Assembly (NCBI GenBank): GCA_003254925.1
Contig: QANZ01022461.1
Span: forward strand, 1 to 64,000
Source: Chamaecrista fasciculata
Taxonomy: Eukaryota; Streptophyta; Magnoliopsida; Fabales; Fabaceae
Length of the DNA stretch: 64,000 nt
Reading direction: 5' to 3'
The translations under genes were made by a program, and so were the position numbers. Under the pieces are notes generated by a model, which saw nothing but the letters and a program-made list of their open reading frames with translations, made no database searches and was not told where the DNA came from. Positions 23,189-35,121 of the stretch are shown here, in pieces. Each line of letters begins with the position of its first letter. The first letter of the stretch is position 1.

Positions 23189-24271
23189 TTACACAATTAG
23201 GATATGTGGGAGAAAGAAAACATAATTGATTAATCAGTTTTTTAAGTCAATAAAAGAACTTTAGAAAAAAAACTGAACTTTCTTTCTTTTCTTTTTTTTT
23301 TTTCAAAAAAAAAAAAANTAAACGATTTTATCTTATGTGTATTTGTAGAGAGAGAAAGAAAATATTATTAAAAAGAAAAATTAATCACAAATTTATTTAT
23401 AATTTACAACTAAGATTTTTATATATATATATATTTATGTGTTAGCTCACTTATCATAATAAGTATGACAGAAAATTTATTAATCTCAATTGTTCAAGTC
23501 AAAGATAATGGAAAAAGTTAAATAAAATCATATTTTGGATTTAATAATAAAGTAAAGATGAAAATTTTAGGATTAAAACGTGATAAGAAACAATTTAAGG
23601 ACTAAAATGAACTATCTTATAGCATGAGAACCAATTTAAGTATTTGACCTTAAAAAAAAAAAGTAAAAAAGTAGAAATAGTGAAACTTGAAGGAACACGG
23701 CACCATATTTTAACACGTGGGCCGGCCAGTGGTTGGGACCCACAAAAAGAAGAGTAAAAAGATAAAACGTAATAAAGTTAAAAAAGGCCCAATAGGCCCA
23801 CCGTCGGTGAATGTAATTGAAAAAGAAAAAAGACATAATCAAATAAAATAAATAAATATTATCAAGAGGGAGAAAGAAAGAAACGCTCTCATGGTAGAAG
23901 AATATTCTCTTCATAGCCGTTGGATCATTTTACGGGATGCATGATCAAAAGCACACGTGTCTGGTCTCACGTCTCAGTCTCTAATACAACTATACTAAGT
24001 TCATGAAAAGCCGAGTCTGAGTCACATAAAACGACAAAAAAAAAGAACTAGGCATCGATAAAATTTAAAAAGCAATGATGTATTGATGTATAATTATATT
24101 GTAATATATTAAAATTATCAAACAATCAAAAATTTAAAGGGTAAATTACACTTTGGTATTATATTTTATGGACAAATTTAACTTTAATACTTGTTCTTTT
24201 AAACTTGATACTTTGTTATCCTATTTATTTTGCACCATTAATATTTTGATACCTTTGGACCATTGACCTAA
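23189..24271. other. Intergenic region with a truncated MITE end
   Basis: No gene is seen. Position 23318 is an unresolved base (N) within a poly-A tract. At about 24139-24260 there is a one-sided end, GGTAAATTACACTTTGGT, followed by GATACTTTGTTATCC. It resembles the left arm of the element at 31638-32029, and the Harbinger-like element that begins at 24272 may have cut it. Confidence 0.5.
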
Positions 24272-25700
24272 GGCCCAGTTCGTTTGCATTCTGATTATAA
24301 TCTGCTCTGATTATAATCGTAATAAACATGCTTGTTTGTGTTTTTTTTCTGATCAAATTATAATCATGATTTTTTTATAATCAAACATACTCAATTACAT
24401 TTATACCCTTATATATACCTATAATTACCTATACTCTAATACAATCAATCACCCATCACAAGGGCAAAATAGTCATTTACCTCAATATTGGGCCAATTTG
24501 TAAAAACTCATTTTTGTGTTGGGCTAAATTGTTATTTTGCCCAAATCACCCATCTCTCTCTCGTCTCTCTCGTCCCCCTCTCTCATTCATCTCAAATTAT
24601 TCTAAAGATTTCAAAAGACAAGAATGTATTGTGAAAAAAAAAAACCCAAGCTTGATTCTGTGGACTTGTCCTCTGAGTAAAGTAGGCAAGATCATGAGAT
24701 GGTAATCATGAACCCATAGTAAGCATGTAGTGAAACAGAGGCCAAAGGTAATGCTTGCAGAATCCATGGTAGTCAAGGTTGTGAATTTCTGGGGGTAAGA
24801 AAGTGGGTACACAACGAAACTTCTCGAGCAAAATGGGGGGTACTTCGTCTTGATATTTGGTTTCGATTTCGACTTTCAGAGAACATACATAGAAAACCTC
24901 GACTTCAAGGGAAAAATCGTCTTTTAGTTGCAAGTATAAGTTATCACTGTCGAACTCGAACTCCATTTTTTGGTTTCAACATCGCGATACGACCTTATGG
25001 GTAACTGATTCGCGACGACGATTCTCCGTTCCGGCGTCGGAAAAACGAAGTCGCCGAAACCAGAATCGGAATGTTTTTGGGGTCTAGCTTCTTGTGCGTC
25101 CATCACTTTAGAGATTCGGCTTTGATCAATAGAGACAAGATTCAAGAAGTTCAATTCCTTGAAGGATGAAAATGGCGACAATGAATGAGAGAGAGAGAGA
25201 GAGAGGAGAAGTGAGAATTATGCAAAATTTAATTTTTTGCTCGGGTCCGCGGTGTTTTTTTCATTCTCTCTCATCTTGTGCAAAACGGTGGACCATTATT
25301 TTAGGTAGTCCACCGAATATCGGGTCTGATTGGTACACTTTAGTCCTTATTGGTCGACCATTTCATAGGCAAAATTAGTTCGGTGGACCAAACAAAATAA
25401 TCACCTCCAAAATTTCACATGATTATAATCATATTTACATGCTTTCCAAGGCAAACAGTGACATAATTTGATTTTTCTATAAGCAACAATCACATCCAAA
25501 CACACATTGATTATAATCAAATCACATCTTATTTTTTCTTACTTTTTCCAACGTTTTCTTCCATTTCTACCCCTATACAATTTATCAATTTCCTTACTCT
25601 TTTATTTATCAACCACAAATCCACAATCATTACATACCCATTTCAATAATTTCACACTAAATAATCAACTTTCATCTAAACACCAATACACAAATAATCA
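24272..25700. mobile_element. Non-autonomous PIF/Harbinger-like element carrying host DNA (right end unclear)
   Basis: The left end GGCCCAGTTCGTTTG follows TAA, a typical Harbinger target triplet. It is followed by repeated GATTATAATC motifs and a CTATACTCTAATACAATC block also found in the left arm of the element at 42795-43665. On the right, CCATTTCTACCCCTATACAA and CACAATCATTACATACCC (about 25560-25640) match that element's right arm. I could not find a matching terminal repeat, so the right end is approximate or lost. Between the arms lies a trehalose-phosphate-synthase-like gene fragment. Confidence 0.6.
24597..25103 (-). pseudogene. Trehalose-phosphate synthase-like (class II TPS) N-terminal fragment
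   Basis: On the minus strand three overlapping frames together read like the GT20 start of a class II plant TPS. They show ERRIVVANQLPIRSYRD, then in another frame DSDNLYLQLKDDFS, VEIETKYQDEV and ILLEKFRCVPTFLPPEIHN with YHGFCKHYLWPLFHYML, then in a third frame WVHDYHLMILPTLLR and RIKLGFF. A family gene would be about 850 residues with a C-terminal phosphatase domain; only about 150 residues are here. At least two frame changes (near 24945 and 24720-24740) disable it. No introns remain evident. Its place between the arms of a transposon suggests capture from a host TPS gene. Confidence 0.85.
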
Positions 25701-25710
25701 ACTCAAATTA

Positions 25711-27697
25711 TTTTATAAAATATGAATATTTTGTTTATTAATTTAAAAAAAAAGTTTTAAAATTGTTTTTGCTAGATCCCACAACTCAATTTTCTAACTA
25801 CATATATATATTATATAGATAGATAGATTAAAGTAGAGTTGTTATTCTAATTGTGACAAGTGTCTTAGCTATATAATATGATTTTTAAAATGTTAAATGT
25901 TAAATATTCCAATTTATTCACATTTTAACAAGTGGCACTCTCCATATAATCTAAATTTGAATATTAAAATTTTTCTATAATCAAATTTCAAATATTAAAA
26001 TTTAGAAATATTTTAAACTTAACAAACTTTTTAAAAAAATAGACATTAATATTAAATTTGATTAAAAATTTCAATAAGATAATTATAAATCTAAAAATAC
26101 ATAGTATTGATATTGAATTTATAAAATTAAAGTTTCAAAAATAATTTATAAATTTAATATTAGATATTTAAATTAAAGTATAGTTTTATTTATAATTCAA
26201 AATTATTAAATATACTAAAGTAGGAATAACCAAGGATTAAATTTAATATTAGATATTTTTACAAATTTATAGTTTAATTTATAATTTAAATTTATTAAAT
26301 ATACAAGTATCACTCTATATAATATAATTTTAATATTAAAATTTTTCTATAATGAAATTTTAAATATTAAAATTTAGAATTATATTAAGCTTAAAAAATC
26401 TAATTTTTATATAACAAACGAAATTAACACAATAAAAAAATTGATGTATTTTAATCCCTAATGAATGTGAAGATAAAAAGTTAAATAATTTGATTTGATT
26501 TCTTTTGGAATCATAAAATGAAAAGAAAAAATTGAAAAAGTTAAAATGAGGTTATGATGTTGTAATGGTGTGTCATTTGGTGTGAGAGTGTGTTGAACAA
26601 CTTAAAGAAAGGTGGAAAAAATTAAATTAATATTTATTTATTTTTTGGTCTGAATAAATTAATATTTATTAATGGTGCATGCATTGTATTTGGTGAAGAG
26701 AGAGAGTAATGGGCTTTTCACTTTTGTTTAAACTCAGTCAATTGACCAGTACTGTGTCAGTTATTATTCAGATCACATTCACAGTCCTCTTTTGTCGTTT
26801 TCTGATCACCCCACGCTCAAATTTTTTTGTTATAATATAAATTTGGTCCTATATTATTTAAATGTATTTTTATCTCATATCTTTATAAAAATTTTAATTT
26901 AGTCTCATATTTTTTTATTAAATTTGAGAATTAGTCTTATATGTTTTTAACAAATCTCACCGTTATTTTTACATAATCTAAAGATGTGAGATTAATTCTA
27001 CACCTAACCTAAAAATATAAAATAAAAAATGTAACAAAAGAAGATACGGGACTAACTTAGAAACTGAGTAAAAGATAAAGGATCAAATTTATAGTTTGGC
27101 CAAACTTATTTATTCATTTACCAAATCACACTCACATACGCATATGGATACGCCTACGCATACGCATACGCATTCGCATTCGCATTCGCATTCGCATTCG
27201 GATACGCTTCCTTCAGTTCCTTTCTCTTTCTTGGCCGTTTCATCTTTTTTTTTTTATTTTCTTCTCTTTTCACTTTCTTTCACTTTCAAGTTTCAATGCT
27301 GCCAAATATATATTATAGTCTATTAGTCTCCCTTTATATTTTTACCACCTCACCCAGAAATAAAAAATAAAGCTATATATTCTTAATCATTATTCTCGAG
27401 ATTGGACTGTAGATCAATTCAAAAAAGTACATCGAATAAATAAATAATATATATTTTTTATATTTCTGTACTTTTTTTTCTTCATTATTACAAAATTAAT
27501 GTGTAGACTGTGCAACGCCATAATTGAATTGGTGTACAGAGGGAGCGCGAAGGGTAATAATGATCTGAAATTCTGAATCTTGACGTGTAACCGGGTGAAA
27601 ACTGAGAGAGATACTTTTAATGAAAATTCAGCCAATAAAATAAGATTATAGTTAAAATCTGGTTTTGGTCTCCAAGTAACAAAAAAAAATCTACATT
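25711..27697. other. Very AT-rich intergenic region
   Basis: No gene is supported. Two loosely related segments (about 25900-26040 and 26290-26400) share AATATTAAAATTTTTCTATAAT and TAAATATTAAAATTTAGAA words, an old duplication. At about 26830-27103 a right end GGATCAAATTTATAGTTTGGCC pairs weakly with ATATAAATTTGGTCC on the left, a probable decayed foldback MITE. Confidence 0.5.
27126..27208. repeat. Hexanucleotide microsatellite (ACGCAT/TCGCAT)n
   Basis: A run of about twelve 6-bp units passes from CATACG-type to CATTCG-type units. It ends in GGATACGC at about 27199-27206. It is flanked by CACTCACATACGCATATGG. If translated it would give alternating His-Thr and His-Ser, but there is no gene context. 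Confidence 0.9.
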
Positions 27698-27706
27698 TTA
27701 AACTAA

Positions 27707-28362
27707 GGCAAAAATGTCTTTTTGGTCCTTAAATTTTAGACTAACTGTCAATTCCATCCTTTTTTTTTTTTTTGCAATCAATTTCGTCCCTTGTAATTCA
27801 CATTTTCGGTCAATTTCATTATTTTCTCTTACTTTAGTCAAATATTAACGACATATTATATGTGGTTGATGACATGTAATGTAAAATTAGGAGAAAAATA
27901 AACATAAATCCTAACTTAGATTAAAAAATAAAATGAAGTCTATCATTAATTTATTAAAAGGCCATTGTGAGTTGGCACAAGTGGTTAAGGATCCGGACAA
28001 AAAACCTTTGTCTCATCATGGGCAAGGGTTTGAATCCCTCTGAAGTCACTTAATTCCACTTGGTGGGCATCTCTCCCAAGGAGATCCCCTAGCGCCTAAG
28101 GGCTAGTTGAGTAGCTGTTCTGGGTAAAACTGCTTGCGGTTTAGACCACTGCAGTAATCTTTTGGGTTGGGCCTCTTCGACATGCCTCCGGCGCTCTGCC
28201 CGGTAATTCTGGAAGTGCCTTCCCTACTCCTACCACTTTGCTTACTAAAATAAATTAATAAAAGAAGTTGGTATAAGGACAAAATTGACCAAAATATAAA
28301 ACATCGGAGACGAAATAAAACAGTCCTAGAGTTTGGGGACAAAAAAGATGCTAGCTTTTACC
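27707..28362. mobile_element. Mutator-like MITE (family A, copy 3) interrupted by a SINE
   Basis: The flanks are a perfect 9-bp duplication, TTAAACTAA, at 27698-27706 and 28363-28371. The element starts GGCAAAAATG and ends AGCTTTTACC. Interior blocks match family A in reverse orientation (TTTCGGTCAATTTCAT, AAATATTAACGACAT, CCTAACTTAGATTAAAAAAT). At 27961-28251 the family sequence is split by an insertion and resumes with AAGTTGG at 28265. Confidence 0.88.
27961..28251 (+). mobile_element. tRNA-derived SINE, about 290 bp
   Basis: It contains an RNA polymerase III A box, TTGGCACAAGTGG (27972-27984), and a B box, GGTTTGAATCC (28027-28037), at tRNA-like spacing. A tRNA-unrelated body of about 210 bases follows (CTAGCGCCTAAGGGC, CTCCGGCGCTCTGCCC) with a TA-rich tail. 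It is flanked by near-identical 13-mers, AATTTATTAAAAG (27948-27960) and AAATTAATAAAAG (28252-28264), 11 of 13 matching. It sits inside the family A MITE, so it is younger than that insertion. Confidence 0.85.
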
Positions 28363-28371
28363 TTAAACTAA

Positions 28372-29515
28372 TAATAAAACAAATAAATTGGAGATCAAAA
28401 TAAAATTCATCTTATACTTTAGAGATCAAAATAAAATTTTGGGCTAAGATGAAGAAAAAGTGGGTTAATGACGATGCTAAGTGCCTAACCCTTTCACTTC
28501 ATCCATGAATCATTATTACTAATTCAGTCCTACTTTGCACCGCTTTGCTACGAACCCGTCCATCAAAAATGGGAAAAGTACAAATCACATACAATCCTGT
28601 GGGCTAGCTAATTGCTAAACCAACCAATGCAGTGTCGTATTATTGCTATTTCTTTCTACATTTTCATTTATTCTAGAGAGAGAAACGCGTCCCTGTCATT
28701 TCTAGAGCGAGAGAGAAAGAGAGTGAGTGAGGAGTATTTCAGAAGCTCATTGCTTCGCTGATTTTGAGGCATGCAAGAGAGAGAGAGAGAGAGAGAGAGT
28801 ACGGCACAAGTTTTTCACTCCCCTCTTCTTATTTTTACTGCATTTGAACTTCCTTTCTCTGCTGTATCATCACTGTGAGGTTCTCCGAGCACAAAAGAGG
28901 GAAGAAGAAGAATTTCCAGGTGTGGTTTTCTATTTCTTGTGTATTGTTTTCTCTTAATCGAATCATTCTTCTGCTTCGATGTCTATTTCTTCGTTTTCGT
29001 ATTATTTAGGGGTTTTGGGGGTTTTTCTTTCTGAGGTCTCTCTCAAATGTCATCGATCGTTTTCTATATTATGTTAGTTTTATTTCAGCTTCTGATGGAC
29101 ATAATTGGTTTTTTTTTTTCTTTTTACCTTTTTTCTCTGGGTTTCTTCTGTTTGTACGATTAATCGTAGTTCTCTCCTTTTGATCTTCTTTTTTTCTGAT
29201 GGTCCCCAAAACTTCCTTTCTCTTTTACATTTGGGGTTTCTGCCGTTAATGTCGTTTACTGCTACGCATTTGATATGATGTTTCGTCGTCTAATAGCAGC
29301 TCCATTATTGCTGCTGCTGATGCTTCTTCTTCATTCATTTATTTTCTCTTCTGGCTTTCTTTAAAGAGGCATGAAACTCCCCTGTTTTTTTTTTTTTTTT
29401 TAATACTAGTATCGCTGGCTATTGATATTATTTACTGAAAATTCAATTCAATCTGTGTTTTTATGTTTTTGAAGTGAGCGAACTTGGGTTGTTTTGTGCA
29501 GGTGATTTGAGAAAA
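28372..29515 (+). promoter_or_regulatory. Promoter, 5' leader and leader intron of the FLZ gene
   Basis: The proposed leader exon is about 28680-28920. It holds GA-rich tracts at 28703-28722 and 28773-28799 and ends in the donor TTTCCAG|GTGTGG. A leader intron would then run from about 28921 to 29501, ending in the acceptor TTTTGTGCAG, so the ATG at 29516 lies 14 bases into the next exon. The T-rich, GC-poor character of 28930-29500 fits a plant intron. Splicing here is inferred from sequence only. Confidence 0.55.
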
Positions 29516-30708
29516 ATGCTGAGGAAGAGGACGAGGTCACACCAGAAGGATCAAAATCTCATGGGTAATCTAACAATCTCTGATAATGCTTTGGGGAGCA
29601 AACTCAAAAACAAGTCAATTTTCAACGTCCCTCGTTTGTTTGTGGGTCTAGTTCCTAATGGCTTGTTAGATTCAGATTCAATTAGTAGCCCCACATCTCC
29701 ACTTGATATTAAAGTGCTTTCAAACTTAGGCAATCGTGTTAAAACTCCAAAATCATCACACCATGAATGGGAGTGCAGCAAAGTAGGCCTAAGCATAATA
29801 GATTCTTTGGAGGATTCTTCTGAGAAAATCCTCTCATCACCTGTGAGTAAGAAGAATCCAATCATCAGTCCACGAATGAGGATCAAATCCTCTAGTTGTT
29901 TAAACTATACTGATTCTTTTGAGGCATCTAAGTCTTTACCCAAAGATTTTTGTAAGCTTCCTTATACCCAGAATGGATCTGGTACTATTGACAAGGGTGA
30001 ATCCAATGTTCTTTTTGAGATTGGAGAAACCCGCTTTGCACATGAGCCATGTGGGAAATCCAGGTCTTGTTCATTGGATTCCTGCAATCCATTTAAAACC
30101 CTCTCTGGATTGACCCTTTCCACAAAAGATATGTCAAGCCAAGCAATTTTCCCTGCAGAATTGAATTCATCTCATGAATTTCTTGAGTCTTTGTTGCCCG
30201 GTGAGATTGAGAATTCTGAGGACTATACATGTGTGATTTCCCACGGTCCCAATCCCAAAACAATTCATATTTTTGGCGACTGCATCTTGGAGACTCATCC
30301 TGATGATCTTCGAAATCGAAGCAAGAGTGATGAAGTGAAGGAGAAGGAAATGTCCCCAATGGTGATCAGCTCACAAACTCTGAAACTGGAACAATACCCA
30401 TCTAATGATTTCTTAAGCTTCTGCAACCATTGCAACAAGAAATTGGAAGAAGGAAAAGATATTTATATATATAGGTACGTTAACATCAGCAATATATTGT
30501 ATATATCTCTTGTGTTTTTGACTCACGGTTCTGTTCTAATAAGAGTGGCTTCCCTTGCAGAGGAGAAAAAGCATTTTGCAGTTTCACTTGCCGTGCCATG
30601 GAGATAATGATTGATGAGGAACTGGAGAAATCTAATACACCTGAAAACTCTTCAGAGATTTTTGAAACTGGAGAGGAGCTTTTTGAAACTGGAATCTTAA
30701 CCATTTAA
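29516..30708 (+). CDS. FCS-like zinc finger (FLZ) protein
   Basis: There are two coding exons, 29516-30474 and 30561-30708, with a phase-2 GT-AG intron that splits the FLZ domain. The product is 368 residues. The FLZ (DUF581) domain covers about residues 300-342: FCNHCNKKLEEGKDIYIYR, then GEKAFCSFTCRAMEI. It holds the CxxC pair (C303, C306) and the FCS-x-x-CR pair (C326, C330). FLZ proteins are plant-specific adaptors that bind SnRK1 kinase subunits and link energy signalling to other partners. The long N-terminus starts MLRKRTRSHQKDQN, with the conserved LGLV-like patch FVGLVPNGLLDSDS and RSCSLDS, and is otherwise Ser-rich and probably disordered. Near the C-terminus IFETGEELFETG is a short internal duplication. 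If the intron were kept, the frame would lose the second half of the finger. The upstream in-frame sequence before 29516 is leader intron. Confidence 0.92.
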
Positions 30709-31637
30709 ACAGAAGCTTTTGTGTCACAACCACCTTGGTCATGAGAAAAAGGGTACATGCAGCTGATCATCTGTTCACATAAGTGCTGTTTTATGTGCAT
30801 CTTTGTATCTGCAGCCATGGATGATCGTTTTGTACATCACTGCATTTGCCTCTTGGTGGCTGATGGCACTTCTTCAGCTAGTTTTGGTATCTACATAACT
30901 TAATATATATTATATATATATATTGTGTCGAACTATTGATAATAGCTTATTATTCATGAAGAAAGGGTTGAAGCTGATTTTTCTAGCTTCTCCTCATTCA
31001 ATTTCCCTTGCATTATCTTTTGAATATTATATTATGTTAAGAATCATTGTATACATCTCAAAACAAGTTTTTGACTGAATGATATATTATTATTATTATT
31101 ATTATTATTATTCTATATTCGATGCCGTTCCTTTTCCATTAATTAATTAGGCCTCTGGTTTATATTTATTTGCTTCTCTGCCTTGTGTTATGAGACCTAG
31201 CAAATCTGATTATTGCGTTGCTTAAAGAAATGACTTCCTCTAACGTGTCCCTATTATCTATGGCGTTCTTACAAAATCTTGAGAGTGAACATGGCTAATT
31301 TCCTTCACAAACTTGAGCCTTTAAAGGAATAGCCTCCTTGATCAACGCCCCTACTATGAAATTCTCATCTCACGTAAGGTCAAATGGCTTGCTACCAGTG
31401 TTTAAATTACTAGCCTTGAGGCGTCCAAAATTTGATTATTCTCAAACATCATGTTAATTTCAATTGGACATAAGTACATAACTAATTAATATGTCAATTG
31501 TCATATTAAAATCAATGAAATAATAAAAATAAATAAATAAAACTCAACAATGTAGGAAAATGAAAATTCTGAATCTATTATAAAATGTTTTTTTTTTTAG
31601 AAAAAGACATTTATAATTATATCATAAATAAATATAA
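30709..31637. other. 3' flank of the FLZ gene and spacer
   Basis: The 3' UTR of the FLZ gene should lie within the first few hundred bases. Microsatellites include TA-rich 30903-30923 and (ATT)n at 31086-31111. I see no other gene. Confidence 0.5.
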
Positions 31638-32029
31638 GAGTAAATTATACTTTGGTGTCCTGTGATTTGACCCTGTTTCACTTTGGTACCCTGTGTTTTG
31701 AAACTTGACACGTTGATACCCTGTGGTATTCTCCATTTAACACTTTAGTACCATTTGGAGCTATTTTGTAATTTTAACTATAACAAATTTTGCAAAAATT
31801 CCATACTAACTCTAAAAAATTTTCAAATAGGTCCCTAGATTACATATTATCTAGGGACTGAAATGAAAACTTTAAAAAAATTTTTTGGGTCAATATGTAT
31901 TTTTTGTAAAATTTATTATAGTTAAAATTACAAAATAGCTCCAAAGGGTACCAAAGTGTCAAGTTTCAAATCAAAGGGTACCAAAGTGAAATATGGTCAA
32001 ACCACAAAGTACCAAAGTGTAATTTACCC
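31638..32029. mobile_element. Mutator-like foldback MITE, 392 bp
   Basis: The ends are GAGTAAATTATACTTTGGTG and, as reverse complement, GGGTAAATTACACTTTGGTA. The perfect 9-bp duplication TAAATATAA lies at 31629-31637 and 32030-32038. The arms pair almost to the centre (TAGGTCCCTAGATTACATA). Its central 130 bases recur within the hAT-like element at 38051-38565. Confidence 0.88.
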
Positions 32030-32181
32030 TAAATATAATATATAAAATCCAGTAGCCATTCTTGTGGGCTGATAGATGCATTAGAGTTCAGTTTGGGGTG
32101 TTTTTTGTGTTATTTTGAGTTGCTGCCGTTTCGGCCTTGGGTTGTCGTTTGGTTTGTTTTCTTTGGCTGGTGCCTTTGTTG

Positions 32182-32345
32182 TGTGGTTAATTAACTTTAT
32201 GTTATTGTGCGTGAAATATGAATATAAAGTTAATTAACCAAACAAATATGATTTGATATTGTGCGTGAAATATCCTCGTTTAAACTGATACGGGCTACAC
32301 TATATATTCATATTTGTTTGGTTAATTAACTTTATGTTATTAAGT
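32182..32345. repeat. Compound inverted and direct repeat around GGTTAATTAACTTTATGTTA
   Basis: GGTTAATTAACTTTATGTTATT occurs at about 32184-32205 and 32320-32341, with its inverted form (AAAGTTAATTAACC) at about 32225-32240. ATTGTGCGTGAAATAT also occurs twice (about 32204 and 32256), and AACAAATATGA pairs with TCATATTTGTT. The block can form alternative hairpins. There is no coding potential. Confidence 0.7.
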
Positions 32346-32719
32346 GCTCATTTGAATTTGAATCAAAATCTGCAAATGACTGTTCTTGATCTCGTGTTTC
32401 GCATCGCGCACAAATAAATACAAAAGAGAATGACCAAAGAAAATCCTAATTTAAAACTCGTAGGTTTCACATGATTCCAAAGATTACAATGAAACACTAT
32501 TGGATTTTGCCACAAGCCCCCAAACCCAAACCAAGGTTGTTGTGTCCCCTTGGATATGGCTCGCTGTATGGTCAAGATTCTCACATCTGCACTTCCTCGT
32601 ATTCCACGAACAACCACACACTTAGATTGCCACCCACCCTCAAAAGAATCACGTGATTAAGGAATTTAAACACAATCTTCAATGATCTTCAATGTAACCA
32701 AATGACCAACCCCACTCAC

Positions 32720-35121
32720 TCACCACCCTCTTGTTTGTCGAGTGTTGTATGATTTGCAGTTCAGACATTTTTGTGCCACAACGTGGTACTGAACTTGACA
32801 AGTCTTCCCACAGTCATTGCAAAGAATCCAAACCTGTTTCACAGTAACATCATTACCATTAGTCACTCGAATAATCAGATTGAATTTTATAACTCCAATG
32901 GAAAAAATGGGGCAAAAAATAAAGAAACTCAATTATTACCTTCTTATTTTGATATGATTCAGGCATTGGTGTAGCAGCAATCTCCATGTCAAACTTCTCC
33001 CAAACCTTTGACATGTCACAGACTGATTTGGAGCAGAGAGGGCATGCATACCTGATAAAGATTCAACACCAAAATCATTGTTCAGAACAATCTTTTATAA
33101 GATATGAGCATTGACATTGGAGAAAAAGAGAGAGAGAGAGAGGAGAGAAACTCACTGGAAATGCTCTCTCATTTCCTTCAGGCAGCTCTTATGGATTGTA
33201 TGCCCGCATGGCATTACAGTAATGTCGGTTCTGGATTCAAACAAATACTGCAATCCCCAATTGTGAGCTTGATTATTTTTTACACTAGCAGTCATAATAA
33301 TGTAGAAAGTTATGAATCCTTACCTCAAAACAAACAGGACAATCATGATGCATTGCTCCTTCCACACACGAGTGACTATTTTTCAGCAGGGTCGAGAAGC
33401 AACAACCTAAAAAAGAAAGCATGAGTGTTATCATCCAAAATGGTAAAATAGGTTTGGAAGGATAACAGCATGGGAATGAGAAATAATTGCCTACCACACT
33501 TGTAACAGTGGAAGAAATTCTCACGTCCTCCAATTCTGCGTAAAAACATCATATTTATACAATCAAGCGGTTTTAATTTTGATATTAAGAGGCATTCACT
33601 AGATAGCAGTTCAGAGTCATACCTGCAAATCCCACATCCACTGCAATGGTACTGCTGCTTAGATATCTGCAACAAGCACAGAAAAAAATCAAGTCAGAAT
33701 AAGATATTAATATTAAAAATGAAAAGGAAGGATACTCGGTTTAAATTATCTACTCACATCATCATCAAAGAGCTTGCATGTCTCACAGAAGTACTTGCCC
33801 ATACAAACACCACAGTTAATACAGTTTTGCTGAACCTGGTAAGCAGAAATCGGTACAAGAACTTCAGTTACAGACGCAAAATAAATAATGCAATCTCAGG
33901 AAATGAAAGGGATGACTTATCAAACAATGCAGTCAATAATATTAGACAAATGCCCAGTCAATGTCTCAAATGAGCATCACAGAACTGGTGAGTGATTACT
34001 CATAAGATCTGAGAAAACAGTGAAGTAATAAACTTCAATATTTTCCAAGTCTTTTGCTGTGTGATTTTTCATGCAGGGAAATTCTATCAGAAGAGTGATT
34101 GATCATAAGATACTAAACATTTGACTCATCATAAATTAGTATTAGATCTCTCCAAATTATTCAAATAACATAGCAGATCAAGAGTACACAAATTGAAGAA
34201 ACTATAAACTCACCTCCTGTTCAGTCCCACAGAGCGAACATATCACCTGAAAGATCAAAGTTATTCATCAACATTGAGGGGTTCCATGTCCATGAAATAA
34301 CCAAAATAAAAGCTGGGAGTGAAGTTGCCATGTTCAAATAGGGTTTCAGATAATTGAGCATACCTGTTTGACTTGATGGCGGGGAATGTCATGTCTGTGC
34401 TTTTGATCAATGTTGATATCATTCTATGGAACAGAAAAAGAAGGGAATATAAGTTCCACAAAAAAAAGAAGTGCTACATGAGAGTCGCCAGTCATTATAT
34501 CGCTTCATTCTACCTTCTAAATAAGTAACCTAATCTGGCAAGACGAACAGAAACTATGTTGAGAGCAAAATTGACAATATTTTGATGCTTCTTTCCATAT
34601 TCTCTACTATAAATTAAAGGAAGAATCATTTCAATAGGGGGAGGACTCCAAAAAGATAGTGCTGAAATATGAAATAATGGCAGATTAGCAACATCTATGG
34701 ACTTAGTATCTGGAACAAAAAACTACCATGAAAAACAAGATTGTTAGAAGTATACTCACTTTGGCCTCATTGTGACAATGGTGACAACAAAAAATCTCAT
34801 TGCAACAGGGGGCTCGAATGCAGCATCTCCTCCGGTAATGTTCACAACTGCAGAGAAACCCCAAGATTTTAACAATACAATACAAAATGAAACAACTTAA
34901 AAAGAAAAAAGAGCAGATGAACAAGAACTTCACCCATATTGCATATATCCTTTCGCTTGGAAATCATGGATCATTTTGTCATCTGTTGATTGGCTTGATT
35001 CTTCTCCAGGCATAAGCTCTACAAATGATTGTGCATTATACACATCCTTCTCAGTCATATTCTTTGTGCCTTTGCACTCAAACTGAAGAATCTCAGAGCG
35101 CATTACTTCAACTTCTCCCAT
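32720..35121 (-). CDS. RZPF34: CHY- and RING-finger E3 ubiquitin ligase, RZPF34/CHYR1 type
   Basis: There are eleven exons on the minus strand: 34934-35121, 34760-34847, 34364-34423, 34214-34246, 33758-33835, 33623-33666, 33495-33535, 33324-33406, 33156-33247, 32940-33051 and 32720-32833. All phases close and the product is 310 residues. From about residue 63 there is a CHY zinc finger ([27 protein letters not shown]). A CTCHY finger follows ([51 protein letters not shown]). A C3H2C3 RING comes next ([23 protein letters not shown]), and a C-terminal zinc ribbon ([29 protein letters not shown]). The N-terminal extension [15 protein letters not shown] resembles RZPF34/CHYR1 rather than the shorter MIEL1. 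These ligases ubiquitinate substrates in the nucleus and cytosol and affect ABA and drought responses. All metal ligands I checked are present. Confidence 0.94.

Noticed and set aside
27096-27326. His/Thr/Ser-repeat ORF
   Set aside because: It is only the translation of the hexanucleotide microsatellite, with no conserved flanks, introns or start context.
27968-28040. Possible tRNA gene
   Set aside because: A and B boxes are present, but the arms do not form a full cloverleaf with an acceptor stem and a 210-base body follows; it is the head of a SINE.
29474-29515. Upstream start of the FLZ frame
   Set aside because: This part precedes a good acceptor (TTTTGTGCAG) and reads as leader intron; ATG at 29516 is the first after it.
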